Source: Stenotrophomonas maltophilia
GTDB lineage: Bacteria; Pseudomonadota; Gammaproteobacteria; Xanthomonadales; Xanthomonadaceae
Direction: 5' to 3'
NCBI RefSeq assembly: GCF_002799245.1
Contig: NZ_NEQV01000004.1
Span: forward strand, 124,001-188,000
DNA: 64,000 nucleotides
In this document: positions 23,497 through 32,120 of the stretch, piece after piece
Layout of the letters: each line of letters opens with the position of its first letter
How positions within the stretch are numbered: the first letter of the stretch is position 1
The notes under the pieces: generated by a model
Database searches by the model: none
The model's input: the letters and a program-made list of their open reading frames with translations, nothing else
What the model was told of the DNA's origin: nothing
Position numbers and translations under genes: made by a program

Positions 23497-23982
23497 ATGG
23501 CCGGAGAAGTCCAGTTCGATCGCACGGATATACGCTTGCTGGCTGAAATCCAGCGGGATGGGCGCGCCACCAACGCCGAGCTGGCGACGCGGGTGAACCT
23601 CTCACCGTCGGCCTGCCTGCGCCGCCTGCAGCGGCTGGAAAGCGAGGGCGTGATCGTCGGCTATGGCGCGCGGCTGGAGCCACGGCAGCTGCGGTTGGGC
23701 CTGCAGGCCTTCGTGCGCGTGCAGCTGGAGAAGCACGACCAGGCCGCCATCGGCCACTTCGTGGACAGCGTGCAGGGCTGGGATGAAGTGGTGGCCTGCC
23801 ATGCGCTGACCGGCGACATGGACTACCTGCTGCACGTCTACGTGCGCGACCTGGAGCACTTCTCGCACTTCCTGCTGGACCGCCTGCTCAACGCCGGTGG
23901 CGTGGCCGATGCCAATTCCAGCTTCGTGCTGCGCACGGTGAAGGGCTTCCAGGCGTTGCCGTTGTCGCAGCTGGAAGCCTGA
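23497..23982 (+). CDS. Lrp/AsnC-family regulator
   Basis: 161 aa. N-terminal HTH (NAELATRVNLSPSACLRRLQRL, residues about 27-48) followed by the RAM ligand-binding domain (VVACHALTGDMDYLLHVYVRDL). It is divergent from phhA and very likely controls it in response to an aromatic amino acid. The start codon is placed immediately after the TGTTGC / GCAACA palindrome, whose central GGGG is also the only ribosome-binding candidate, so binding of the protein or an RNA hairpin could limit translation. Confidence 0.92.
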   Translation: MAGEVQFDRTDIRLLAEIQRDGRATNAELATRVNLSPSACLRRLQRLESEGVIVGYGARLEPRQLRLGLQAFVRVQLEKHDQAAIGHFVDSVQGWDEVVACHALTGDMDYLLHVYVRDLEHFSHFLLDRLLNAGGVADANSSFVLRTVKGFQALPLSQLEA

Positions 23983-23986
23983 GCGA

Positions 23987-24006
23987 CCACCGGGCCTGCC
24001 CGGTGG
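23987..24006. terminator. Hairpin between Lrp gene and patatin gene
   Basis: CCACCGGG / CCCGGTGG arms with a CCTG loop between two convergent stop codons. Confidence 0.6.
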
Positions 24007-24021
24007 CCACGCATCAAGGGA

Positions 24022-25014
24022 TCAGCACTTGTCCTTGCGGCCCATCAGCTTGCCCAGGCGCGAGGTTTCCTCGCACTTCGGGACGGCCACCGGTGCTGGT
24101 GCCGCAGCGGCGGCACGTGCGCGCTGCAGCTGCTGGATCTTCGCGCGGATCTGCGGCATCGCCGCCATCGCGGCCTTTTCGCCTTCCAGGATCGCGGTGC
24201 CACGCTGGCTGAAATCGGCGGCGCCGATGTCCAGTACCTTGGGGCGGATGACGATGTCGGCGCGCGCCAGTTCCTGCTCGCCCAGGCGCTGGCCCATGAT
24301 CGAGATGGACTGGTTGACGATGCCCAGCATGTCCGTCGGCGCCTTGCCGCTGGCCTTGCTGGAGATGTCCACGGCAATCACGAAGTCGGCGCCGAGCTGG
24401 CGCGCCGCGTCCACCGGTACCGGACTGACCACGCCACCGTCGATGTAGTTGCGGCCACCGATCTTCACCGGTTCGAACACGCCCGGGATGCTGCTCGACG
24501 CACGCACGGCCTGGCCGACGTTGCCGCGCACGAAGATCGAGCGCTCGCCGGTTTCCAGCTGGGTGGCAACGGCGGCGAACGGTTTCTTCAGGCGCTCGGC
24601 AGGACGGTTGGCGACCTGCTCGTTGACGTAGTCCTGCAGCTTCTGGCCCTGCACCAGGCCACCGGAGAACAGGCGAACGTCGCGGATGCTGGCTTCGTCC
24701 AGCGCGACCGCCTTGCTCTGCATCTGGAAGGCGTCCATGCCGCTGGCATACAGCGCGCCGACCACGCTGCCGGCGCTGGTGCCGGAGACCACGGCCGGCT
24801 CGAAGCCGTTGGCCTCCAGCATCTTGATCACGCCGATGTGGGCAAAGCCCTTGGCCGCGCCACCGCCAAGGGCGATGCCGATCCTGATCGGCTTGGCCTG
24901 CGGCACCACGGTCGGCGCAGGCGGCGGCGTGGGACGGACCGGATCGCCACCGCATCCGGCCAGCAGGCCGATCAGGGCGACGGACAGCAGCATGCGGGGG
25001 CGGAACAGGCTCAT
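24022..25014 (-). CDS. Patatin-like phospholipase lipoprotein (RssA-like)
   Basis: 330-aa predicted lipoprotein (lipobox LLAGC at about residues 16-20) with a patatin domain. The oxyanion loop is GGGAAKGFAH, the nucleophile serine lies in GTSAG, and the catalytic aspartate in IDGGVVSPVP. Such proteins hydrolyse membrane phospholipids or lysophospholipids. A proline-rich linker follows the lipid anchor. The C-terminal 60 residues form a charged helix (QIRAKIQQLQRARA). ATG 25014 is chosen because it starts the signal peptide; the upstream ATG at 25059 adds a non-conserved stretch. Confidence 0.9.
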   Translation of the reverse strand: MSLFRPRMLLSVALIGLLAGCGGDPVRPTPPPAPTVVPQAKPIRIGIALGGGAAKGFAHIGVIKMLEANGFEPAVVSGTSAGSVVGALYASGMDAFQMQSKAVALDEASIRDVRLFSGGLVQGQKLQDYVNEQVANRPAERLKKPFAAVATQLETGERSIFVRGNVGQAVRASSSIPGVFEPVKIGGRNYIDGGVVSPVPVDAARQLGADFVIAVDISSKASGKAPTDMLGIVNQSISIMGQRLGEQELARADIVIRPKVLDIGAADFSQRGTAILEGEKAAMAAMPQIRAKIQQLQRARAAAAAPAPVAVPKCEETSRLGKLMGRKDKC

Positions 25015-25118
25015 CGGCAGTGCGCTCGCGGCGCCGGACTCGGGAAAGGGCGCCAGCATACCGAAGCGATGGCGGGGCGGGCAGGGTGGGGGAATTCCCT
25101 ATTCAGGAAAAGCAACCC

Positions 25119-25180
25119 GGTAGCTGCCGACCTTGGTCGGCACACGCAGATTCCTGTGCCGACCAAGGTCGGCACCTACC
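25119..25180. repeat. GTAG-type inverted repeat
   Basis: Two facing palindromes headed GGTAGCTGCCGACC and GGTCGGCACCTACC (25119-25142 and 25157-25180) immediately downstream of the AIM24 gene (minus strand, stop at 25192). Confidence 0.75.
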
Positions 25181-25191
25181 GGGCGAGTGGC

Positions 25192-26208
25192 TCAGAACCG
25201 GTTGTCGCCGTCCAGCATCCGGCCCAGGCCACCCAGCACCGAGCCTTCGCCACGGCTCTGGCCGCCGCCCTGCGGCGCGGCCATCCACATGCGCCCGGCC
25301 AGGCGCGAGAACGGCAGCGACTGCAGCCAGACCTTGCCCGGGCCGGTCAGCGTGGCCAGGAACACGCCTTCGCCGCCGAACAGCATGCTCTTGATGCCGG
25401 CCACCCGGCGCACGTCCATGTCCACGCTGGAGTGGTAGGCCACCACGCAGCCGGTATCCACGTCCAGGCGTTCGCCCGCCGCCAGTTCGCGCTCGATCAC
25501 GCAGCCGCCGGCATGGATGAACACCCAGCCGTCGCCTTCCAGCTTCTGCATGATGAAGCCCTCGCCGCCGAACAGGCCGGTCATGATCTTGCGCTGGAAC
25601 TGCACGCCGATCTGCACGCCACGCGCACCGGCCAGGAAGCTGTCCTTCTGGCAGATCAGGCGGCCGCCATGCTGGTCCAGACGCATCGCCAGCACGGTGC
25701 CGGGGTAGGGCGCGGCGAAGGCGACCTTGCCCTTGCCGTGGCCGGTCTGGGTGTAGACGGTGGCGAACAGGCTCTCGCCGGTCAGCACACGCCTGCCTGC
25801 GGCCATCACCTTGCCCATGAGGCCGCCGCCCTGATCGCCGTTGGCGGCGCCGAACACCGTATCCATCTGCACGGTCGCGTCCTTGAACATCAAGGCGCCG
25901 GCCTCGGCAATGGCGCTCTCGCCGGGGTCGAGCTCGATTTCCACGAACTGCATTTCATGGCCAACGATGCGGAACTCGATGTCGTCGGCACGACCACTGG
26001 CGGTCGCCGGAACCGGCGGCGGGGTGTTCGGCATGCCCGGGGCCGGCGCCTGCAGTTCGGGCACCTCGGCAATCGACGTCCACCCGCTCATGCCCTGGCA
26101 CCAGGCCAGGGCACGCGGGTTGGCCTGTGCATAGCGGCGCGCGGGCTCGTCATCGAGCGGTCCGACGCGGTCGGCCTGGGCGGAGGCATGGAAGTACCAC
26201 TGGGTCAT
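25192..26208 (-). CDS. AIM24/TIGR00266 family protein with N-terminal GYF-like domain
   Basis: 338 aa in two parts. Residues 1-60 (MTQWYFHASAQADRVGPL then MSGWTSIAEVPEL) look like a GYF_2 domain, a small protein-interaction fold. Residues 75-310 form the beta-rich AIM24/TIGR00266 domain (ESLFATVYT, GFIMQKLEGDGWVFIHAGG, DVDTGCVVAYHSSVDMDV). The family is linked to membrane organisation in mitochondria but has no settled bacterial role. No signal peptide. Start at 26208 begins the GYF-like domain; longer starts overlap the divergent promoter region. Confidence 0.85.
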   Translation of the reverse strand: MTQWYFHASAQADRVGPLDDEPARRYAQANPRALAWCQGMSGWTSIAEVPELQAPAPGMPNTPPPVPATASGRADDIEFRIVGHEMQFVEIELDPGESAIAEAGALMFKDATVQMDTVFGAANGDQGGGLMGKVMAAGRRVLTGESLFATVYTQTGHGKGKVAFAAPYPGTVLAMRLDQHGGRLICQKDSFLAGARGVQIGVQFQRKIMTGLFGGEGFIMQKLEGDGWVFIHAGGCVIERELAAGERLDVDTGCVVAYHSSVDMDVRRVAGIKSMLFGGEGVFLATLTGPGKVWLQSLPFSRLAGRMWMAAPQGGGQSRGEGSVLGGLGRMLDGDNRF

Positions 26209-26378
26209 CGTGGCGGGTCCGCTGTGGTGTGAAGCCCCGAGTCTAGCGAGCCCCTCTGCCGGCTGCCGATCGGGATCATTGAGGGACATAAACGACGGAT
26301 GTTTGCGGGATTGGTGCTGTATTGCAACAATTATCTGGTAGCGCCGTTTTACCACCCCTCCAAACACAGCCTACCGCC

Positions 26379-28649
26379 ATGTCCCCGACCCGCACTTCCC
26401 GTGGCCGATTTCCGGTCGCGCGTCCCCTCGTTGCCGCTCTTTCCGCCCTGCTGCCGCTGGTAGCAGCTGCCCAGGAAACCCCCGCTGCCAAGGATCCGGT
26501 TGCCCTCGACACCCTGCAGGTGACCGCGCAGCGCCGCGTCGAGAACGCCAAGGACGTGCCGGTCGCGGTCACCGCGATCCAGGGCGAGAAGCTGGATGTG
26601 CTCGGCTCGGCCGGCGATGACATCCGCTTCCTGGCCGCACGCGTGCCCAGCCTCAACATCGAGTCGTCCTACGGTCGTGCCTTCCCGCGCTTCTACATCC
26701 GTGGCCTGGGCAACACCGACTTCGATCTCAATGCGTCGCAGCCGGTGTCGCTGGTGTACGACGACGTGGTGCAGGAAAGCCCGCTGCTGAAGGGCTTCCC
26801 GCTGTTCGACCTGGCCAACGTGGAAGTGCTGCGTGGCCCGCAGGGCACCCTGTTCGGCCGCAACACGCCGGCCGGCGTGGTCAAGTTCGATTCGGCGCGC
26901 CCGTCGCAGGATGCCGACGGCTACATCCGCGTCGGCTACGGCAGCTACAACAGCTGGAACGTGCAGGGCGCCTACGGCGGCCCGCTGACCGACCGCTGGT
27001 CGGCACGCGTCTCGGCGATCTACCAGCGTCGCGACGATTGGGTCGACAACACCCGTGTCGGCGCGCCCAACAGCGGCTTCGAAGGCTATGACGAAGCCGC
27101 CGGCCGCGTGCAGTTCCTGTACGAAGGTGATGATTTCGAAGCGCTGTTCAACCTGCACAAGCGCAAGCTCAACGGCACCGCCCGCCTGTTCCGCGCCAAC
27201 ATCATCCAGAAGGGTGGCAATTCGCTGGTCGAGAACTTCGATCGCGACAAGGTGGCCAACGATGGCGTCAACTTCTCCGACCTGACGACCTGGGGCGGCA
27301 GCGCGCGCCTGCAGTGGAACCTCGGCTCGGTGACGCTGCACTCGATCACCGGTTACGAAACCGCCGAATCGCTCAACCGCGGTGATATCGACGGCGGCTA
27401 CGGTGCGGCCTTCCTCGGCGCCGGCAACTACGGCCCGGGCTTCATCCCGTTCTCGTCGGAGTCGGCTGACGGCCTGCCGCATCACCGCCAGTGGACGCAG
27501 GAATTCCGCATCGAGTCCAACGAGTGGGGCCGCTTCGACTGGCAGGCCGGCGTCTTCTACTTTGATGAAGACGTGACCATCAACAACTTCAACTACGACT
27601 CGCTGGCCCCGGGCAATCCGCAGACCGGCCACGTGGTGCAGAACCAGCGCAACAAGGCCTGGGCGGTGTTCGCCTCGGGCGACTTCGATGTCACCGACCG
27701 CTTCAAGCTGCGTGCCGGCGTGCGCTATACCCAGGACAAGAAGGACTTCAGCGCCAGCGTGCTGCAGGCCGTTCCGTTCGGCACCCCGGTCAGTGGCCCG
27801 TACCTGGCCAACACCGACGTCAACGACGTCAGCTGGGATCTCAGCGGCGTCTACAAGCTGACCGACGACATCAACGCCTACGCCCGCGTGGCCAAGGGCT
27901 TCCGCGCGCCGTCGATCCAGGGCCGCCTGGCCTTCGCACCGGGCCTGTCGCAGGCCGATTCGGAGAAGGTCATCTCGTACGAAGCCGGCATCAAGGCCGA
28001 CCTGTTCGAGCGCCGCGCGCGCCTGGGCCTGAGCGTGTTCCGCTACAACGTCGATGGCCAGCAGCTGATCGCGGTGGGCGGCACCAACAACACCGCCACC
28101 CTGCTCAACGCTGACAAGACCATCGGACAGGGTGTCGAGCTGGACCTGGAGGCCTACCTGGCCGACAACGTCCTGCTGACCTTCGGCAGCAGCTACAACG
28201 ACACCGAGATCAAGGACAAGAACCTGGCGGTGGCGATCTGCGGCGGCGGCTGCACCATCACCGACCCGACCACGGTGATCAACGGCCAGACCTATGCGCT
28301 GGTGAACGGCAACCCGCTGCCGCAGGCGCCGAAGTGGATCCACAATGCGACCCTGCGCGTGGGCTTCCCGCTCAGCGATGGCAGCGAGCTGTACGCCTAC
28401 ACCGACTGGGCCTACCGCAGTGCGGTGAACTTCTTCATCTACGAGTCGCCGGAATTCCGCGGCCGTAGTTCGCTGGAAGGCGGCCTGCGCCTGGGCTACA
28501 ACTGGGATTACGGCCAGTACGACGTGGCCGTGTTCGGCCGCAACCTGACCAACCAGACCCGCGTGGTCGGCGCGATCGACTTCAACAACCTGACCGGCTT
28601 CCTCAACGAGCCGCGGACCTGGGGCGTGGAGTTCACCGCGAAGTTCTGA
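26379..28649 (+). CDS. TonB-dependent receptor
   Basis: 756-aa outer-membrane receptor with a signal peptide (VAALSALLPLVAAAQ), TonB-box-like LDTLQVTAQRR, plug motifs (NVEVLRGPQGTLFGRNTPAG) and a C-terminal strand ending VEFTAKF. The plug signature is that of the general FepA/CirA-like group. There is no siderophore or sugar operon around it, so the ligand is unknown. Of two in-frame ATGs, 26379 (MSPTRTSRGRF) gives a normal signal peptide. Followed by a strong terminator. Confidence 0.92.
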   Translation: MSPTRTSRGRFPVARPLVAALSALLPLVAAAQETPAAKDPVALDTLQVTAQRRVENAKDVPVAVTAIQGEKLDVLGSAGDDIRFLAARVPSLNIESSYGRAFPRFYIRGLGNTDFDLNASQPVSLVYDDVVQESPLLKGFPLFDLANVEVLRGPQGTLFGRNTPAGVVKFDSARPSQDADGYIRVGYGSYNSWNVQGAYGGPLTDRWSARVSAIYQRRDDWVDNTRVGAPNSGFEGYDEAAGRVQFLYEGDDFEALFNLHKRKLNGTARLFRANIIQKGGNSLVENFDRDKVANDGVNFSDLTTWGGSARLQWNLGSVTLHSITGYETAESLNRGDIDGGYGAAFLGAGNYGPGFIPFSSESADGLPHHRQWTQEFRIESNEWGRFDWQAGVFYFDEDVTINNFNYDSLAPGNPQTGHVVQNQRNKAWAVFASGDFDVTDRFKLRAGVRYTQDKKDFSASVLQAVPFGTPVSGPYLANTDVNDVSWDLSGVYKLTDDINAYARVAKGFRAPSIQGRLAFAPGLSQADSEKVISYEAGIKADLFERRARLGLSVFRYNVDGQQLIAVGGTNNTATLLNADKTIGQGVELDLEAYLADNVLLTFGSSYNDTEIKDKNLAVAICGGGCTITDPTTVINGQTYALVNGNPLPQAPKWIHNATLRVGFPLSDGSELYAYTDWAYRSAVNFFIYESPEFRGRSSLEGGLRLGYNWDYGQYDVAVFGRNLTNQTRVVGAIDFNNLTGFLNEPRTWGVEFTAKF

Positions 28650-28675
28650 TGCGGTTGCTGCGATGATGCAATGAA

Positions 28676-28702
28676 GAAGGGCCGGCGCAATGCCGGCCCT
28701 TC
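28676..28702 (+). terminator. Terminator of the 26379-28649 receptor
   Basis: Perfect 11-nt arms GAAGGGCCGGC / GCCGGCCCTTC with a 5-nt loop, 26 nt after the stop. Confidence 0.8.
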
Positions 28703-28717
28703 TGCTTGCTGCTTCCT

Positions 28718-28770
28718 GTAGAGCCGAGCCTGCGCTCGGCTGCCCTGAGCCGAGCATGGCTCGGCTCTAC
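28718..28770. repeat. SMAG convergent dimer
   Basis: GTAGAGCCGAGC (28718) to GCTCGGCTCTAC (ends 28770), two facing SMAG palindromes of about 22 nt, between two convergent genes. Confidence 0.9.
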
Positions 28771-28796
28771 AGAGGCGTACTGCAGGACGGGGGTTC

Positions 28797-29636
28797 TTAC
28801 AGCGCGCTCTGCGGGCGGATCTTCAGCACCGCGTTCTCGGTGGCGCAGTCGCGGCTGGAGTGCAGGCCGGCCTTGCGCGCCGCAGCGATTTCCTTGCGCG
28901 CAGCCAACAGATCCTTGTTGAACGCGGCGTTGTCGTGCAGGCGGGCCACGGCGGCGGCGCCCATGAAGCGGCCTTCGAGGATGTCGCTCTGCCAGTGCAC
29001 GTTGCAGACCAGGCGGCTCTCGCCGTAGTTGCGGCCGCGGGCCTGGATGGCATCGGCGCGGTCCGGCGCGATCTCGGACAGGATCAGTGCCCAGGCCCAG
29101 CCGATCGAGGTGTGGCCGGACGGGTAGGAGCCGTTCCTGCGCAGGCCTTCCTCGTCCTTCGGCGCACAGGTCGGCTCACCGTTGACCATGAACGGGCGCG
29201 GGCGCTGGTAGTGGTTCTTGGCCGCCTTGGTGGCGGCGCTGGCGTCGATCCGGCTGCGCTCCAGCAGGCGATACAGCGCCGGGGTCTTCACCGCATCGAC
29301 GTCGATGTCGGCGGCGCAGGAGAAGTGGTTGGCGCCTTCGGGGAAGCCGAGTTCCGCATCGACGCCGGCCTGGGCGAAGCGCGGGCTGCCACGCAGCGCG
29401 CGGGCTTCACGGCTGACCTGTTCGTCCAGGGCGAGGGCAGCCGACCCGGCGACCGGTGGTGCCGGCACCAGGTCCAGGCTGGCCGGTACCGCACTCTTGT
29501 CCAGATAGCCCACCGCCTTGGTGGTGATGTTGGCTTCGACGGCGGTCGGTTTGCTGGCGGTGGCAGCACAGCCGGCCAGGGCCACGGCTGCGGCGAGGCC
29601 GAGCAGCGGGCGGGCAGGGTGGGAAATCAGCGACAT
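28797..29636 (-). CDS. Class A non-specific acid phosphatase (PAP2 superfamily)
   Basis: 279-aa exported phosphatase. The lipobox-like ALAGC near residue 22 suggests a lipoprotein. The PAP2/class A signature is complete: KNHYQRPRP (KX6RP), SYPSGHTS, and ESRLVCNVHWQSD (SRX5HX3D with the catalytic histidine). Such enzymes release phosphate from nucleotides and sugar phosphates in the periplasm. ATG 29636 (MSLISHPARP) is preferred; ATG 29660 would add eight residues. Monocistronic, divergent from the hydrolase gene at 29898. Confidence 0.93.
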   Translation of the reverse strand: MSLISHPARPLLGLAAAVALAGCAATASKPTAVEANITTKAVGYLDKSAVPASLDLVPAPPVAGSAALALDEQVSREARALRGSPRFAQAGVDAELGFPEGANHFSCAADIDVDAVKTPALYRLLERSRIDASAATKAAKNHYQRPRPFMVNGEPTCAPKDEEGLRRNGSYPSGHTSIGWAWALILSEIAPDRADAIQARGRNYGESRLVCNVHWQSDILEGRFMGAAAVARLHDNAAFNKDLLAARKEIAAARKAGLHSSRDCATENAVLKIRPQSAL

Positions 29637-29897
29637 GGACGGGCTCCGGAAGAAAAACATCGCCTCATGATCGCAGCCCGCATGCGACACCGCAGTGGCC
29701 ATCGGTCATACGGCCAGACCCGGCATGGTCATCGGAACAGATGAAAAGCGTCATCGAGTGTCGTCAATCTCCTGAATTCGGGCGCAGCGCACGGACTTTC
29801 ACCTGCCTGCACCGCGAGCATCGGCACAACGGCGAGCGCCAGGGGCCGTCCAGTTCCAGCCGGGTCGGGGGGATCCGCTGACAGAGGGAGAGAAGCG

Positions 29898-30776
29898 ATG
29901 CGCAGCACCGCAACAGGAAGTACCATCCTGGCCCTGCTCCTCGGGCTGGCAACCGCCCCGGCTCAGGCCGCCGACGTGATCGGCGTGGCCTTCGTGCATG
30001 GCACCGGCGCGCAGACCAATGCCACCCAGGACTACTGGCAACCGGCGATCATCGACACCGTGCGCCAGGGCCTGCCGAACAGCAGCAACTACGTGGTCAT
30101 CAACTGTGATTTCACCCAGTACATGTGGAAGCCGGAAGCCGCCGGTTGCCTGGCCAACCAGCTGACCAGCTTCATCGACAGCCGCGGCATCACCCAGCTG
30201 GTGGTGATCACCCACTCCAACGGCGGCAACGTGGTGCGCTGGATCCTGTCCAACCCGACCTACGACAGCCGCTATCCGAAGATCATCCGTACGGTGCGCA
30301 AGGTCACCGCACTGGCGCCGTCCTCGGCGGGTACGCCGCTGGCCGATGCGGTGCTCAACGGCAACACCTTCGAAACGTCGCTGGGCTGGCTGCTGGGCTA
30401 CAAGAACGACGCGGTACGCCAGCAGCAGGTGGCGAGCATGGCCACCTACAACGCACAGAACCTGTACGGCACCGCCGGTCGCCCGGCGCTGCCCAAGCCG
30501 TTCCGTGCGGTGGTCGGCAGCGACGTGGAATCGGCGGTGTGGGACAGCAACAGCTACTGCGGTGGCTACGCCGCCAATGTCGGCCTTGAGTTCACCCAGA
30601 ACTGGCTGTCGTCCTGCTCCGATGGCTTCCTGGAGTGCAGCAGCCAGAAGGCTGCCGGCACCACCTGGTTCACCGACAAGCAGCGCACCAAGGATGCCGA
30701 GCCGCTCAGCCACAACCAGAGCCGCCGCGAGTGCTTCGGCCTCGGCACCCTGCTGCGCAACGACCTGACCCAGTGA
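29898..30776 (+). CDS. Secreted alpha/beta-hydrolase-like protein
   Basis: 292 aa with a clear Sec signal peptide (LALLLGLATAPAQAA). The mature part opens VIGVAFVHGTGAQ, an oxyanion-type HG motif. It then has ITHSNGGNVVRW at about residue 110, where THSNGG replaces the GHSMGG nucleophile elbow of lipases. Several cysteines (about residues 72 and 88, and a cluster CGGY, CSDG, CSSQ towards the end) suggest disulfides outside the cytoplasm. The function is not known beyond probable serine hydrolase. The next gene starts 11 nt downstream, so the two form an operon. Confidence 0.75.
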   Translation: MRSTATGSTILALLLGLATAPAQAADVIGVAFVHGTGAQTNATQDYWQPAIIDTVRQGLPNSSNYVVINCDFTQYMWKPEAAGCLANQLTSFIDSRGITQLVVITHSNGGNVVRWILSNPTYDSRYPKIIRTVRKVTALAPSSAGTPLADAVLNGNTFETSLGWLLGYKNDAVRQQQVASMATYNAQNLYGTAGRPALPKPFRAVVGSDVESAVWDSNSYCGGYAANVGLEFTQNWLSSCSDGFLECSSQKAAGTTWFTDKQRTKDAEPLSHNQSRRECFGLGTLLRNDLTQ

Positions 30777-30787
30777 GGGAGACGACC

Positions 30788-31990
30788 ATGACCATCCATT
30801 CCACTCTGCTGGCCAGTGCCGTGCTGGCAGTGCTGTCCCTTTCCGCTGCGCAGGCCGCGCAGCCTCTGCAGGCCGCCCGCGCGGGCGATCAGGTGCCTGC
30901 CGCACTGGTAGCCGCACCGCTGCCCGCCGATGAAAGCGAGCACGCGCCGCTGTCCTTTGCCTGGGTGCTGGATCCGGCACAACCGCTGCAGGCCGCCACG
31001 CCGTATGCCTCGGTCAGCCGCAGCTACTGGCAGCAGGTCGATGGCACGCAGCTGCAACGCGGCCTGGATCTGCCCCTGACGGCGGCCGATGCGGTGATCC
31101 AGCTGAGCCCGGCCGAAGGTGCCCGCGTGCTGCCGGCCAGCACCCTGCAGGTGCGCGACCCGGCCGGCCGCAGCAGTGTCGCCCGCAGTGTCGATGCACG
31201 CGCGCTGCAGGATGCCGGCATGCCGGTGGGTGACGGCAGCAGCATGCTGCGCACCGGCGCGACCAGTGCGGCTGGTGCCTACACGCTGCAGAGCGCACAG
31301 GCGCAGGGCCGTTACGTGGTGCAGGTGCTGGAGCCGAACAGCCCGTTGCGGCTTGAGGTGCAGGCCAACCAGGCGCAGGTGCTGGCCGGCGGCAACGTGC
31401 AGCTGCAGGCACGCCTGCTGGAAGACGGCGCCACCACCGCGCAGCTGGCATCGCGTCGTGGCGGCCTGGGCGGTGAAGCCCTGCTGGTCGCACCGGATGG
31501 CCGCAGCTGGCCGCAGCGCCTGCTGCGCACCACCGATGGCAGCCTGCGCGCGCAGGTGCGCATCCCGGCCGATGTCGGCACTGTGCAGGGGCTGTGGGAA
31601 CTGCAGGTGTTCGCCCAGGCCGATGGCGTGCTGCGCGATGGCAAGGTGGCCTTCGCGGTGGCACGGCCGACCGCGCGCTTCAGTGGCCAGGCGGCACCGG
31701 ATCCGGCCAGCCGCCAGGTGGCGCTGCCGCTGCAGGTAGCCGCCGCTGGCCGCTACGAGGCACGGGGCACGCTGTATGCCACTGCCCGCGACGGCCAGCT
31801 GAAGCCGGTCGCGCAGGCACATGCAGCAGCGTGGTTCGATGGGCCGGGCGCGGGCCAGCTGGTGCTGCCGTTCGACCAGGCTGCGTTGCCAGCCGGTTTC
31901 GGTGCGCCGTACGAACTGCGCGACCTGCAGCTGCAGGACCAGAGCCGGATGGCACCGATCGAGTCGCGCGCGCTGGCGTTGAGGTTCTGA
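30788..31990 (+). CDS. DUF4785 exported protein
   Basis: 400-aa exported protein of the DUF4785 family, with a signal peptide (AVLAVLSLSAAQAAQ). It has a run of beta-sandwich-like segments (ARLLEDGATTAQL, GLWELQVFAQADG, YEARGTLYA) and no catalytic motif. ATG 30788 follows GAGGGA at 7 nt; the longer frame to 30635 overlaps the upstream gene. It is co-transcribed with the secreted hydrolase, so it may assist, anchor or inhibit that enzyme (inference). Confidence 0.8.
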   Translation: MTIHSTLLASAVLAVLSLSAAQAAQPLQAARAGDQVPAALVAAPLPADESEHAPLSFAWVLDPAQPLQAATPYASVSRSYWQQVDGTQLQRGLDLPLTAADAVIQLSPAEGARVLPASTLQVRDPAGRSSVARSVDARALQDAGMPVGDGSSMLRTGATSAAGAYTLQSAQAQGRYVVQVLEPNSPLRLEVQANQAQVLAGGNVQLQARLLEDGATTAQLASRRGGLGGEALLVAPDGRSWPQRLLRTTDGSLRAQVRIPADVGTVQGLWELQVFAQADGVLRDGKVAFAVARPTARFSGQAAPDPASRQVALPLQVAAAGRYEARGTLYATARDGQLKPVAQAHAAAWFDGPGAGQLVLPFDQAALPAGFGAPYELRDLQLQDQSRMAPIESRALALRF

Positions 31991-32037
31991 GCAAGGGTGT
32001 GGCGGGCCGGAACATCCGGCCTGCTGCACCGTTTTCT

Positions 32038-32107
32038 GTAGAGCCGAGCCTGTGCTCGGCTGCCGTTGCCCGCGGCCAGGAGCAGCCGAGTACAGGCTCG
32101 GCTCTAC
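32038..32107. repeat. SMAG convergent dimer
   Basis: GTAGAGCCGAGC at 32038 facing GCTCGGCTCTAC ending 32107, between convergent genes. Confidence 0.9.
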
Positions 32108-32120
32108 AGTGGCATGTCGA

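Noticed and set aside
26349..28757. Minus-strand open frame of 802 codons opposite the third TonB receptor
   Set aside because: Antisense of a well-supported receptor gene. High GC removes stop codons; the sequence is Val/Ala/His/Arg-rich without domains.
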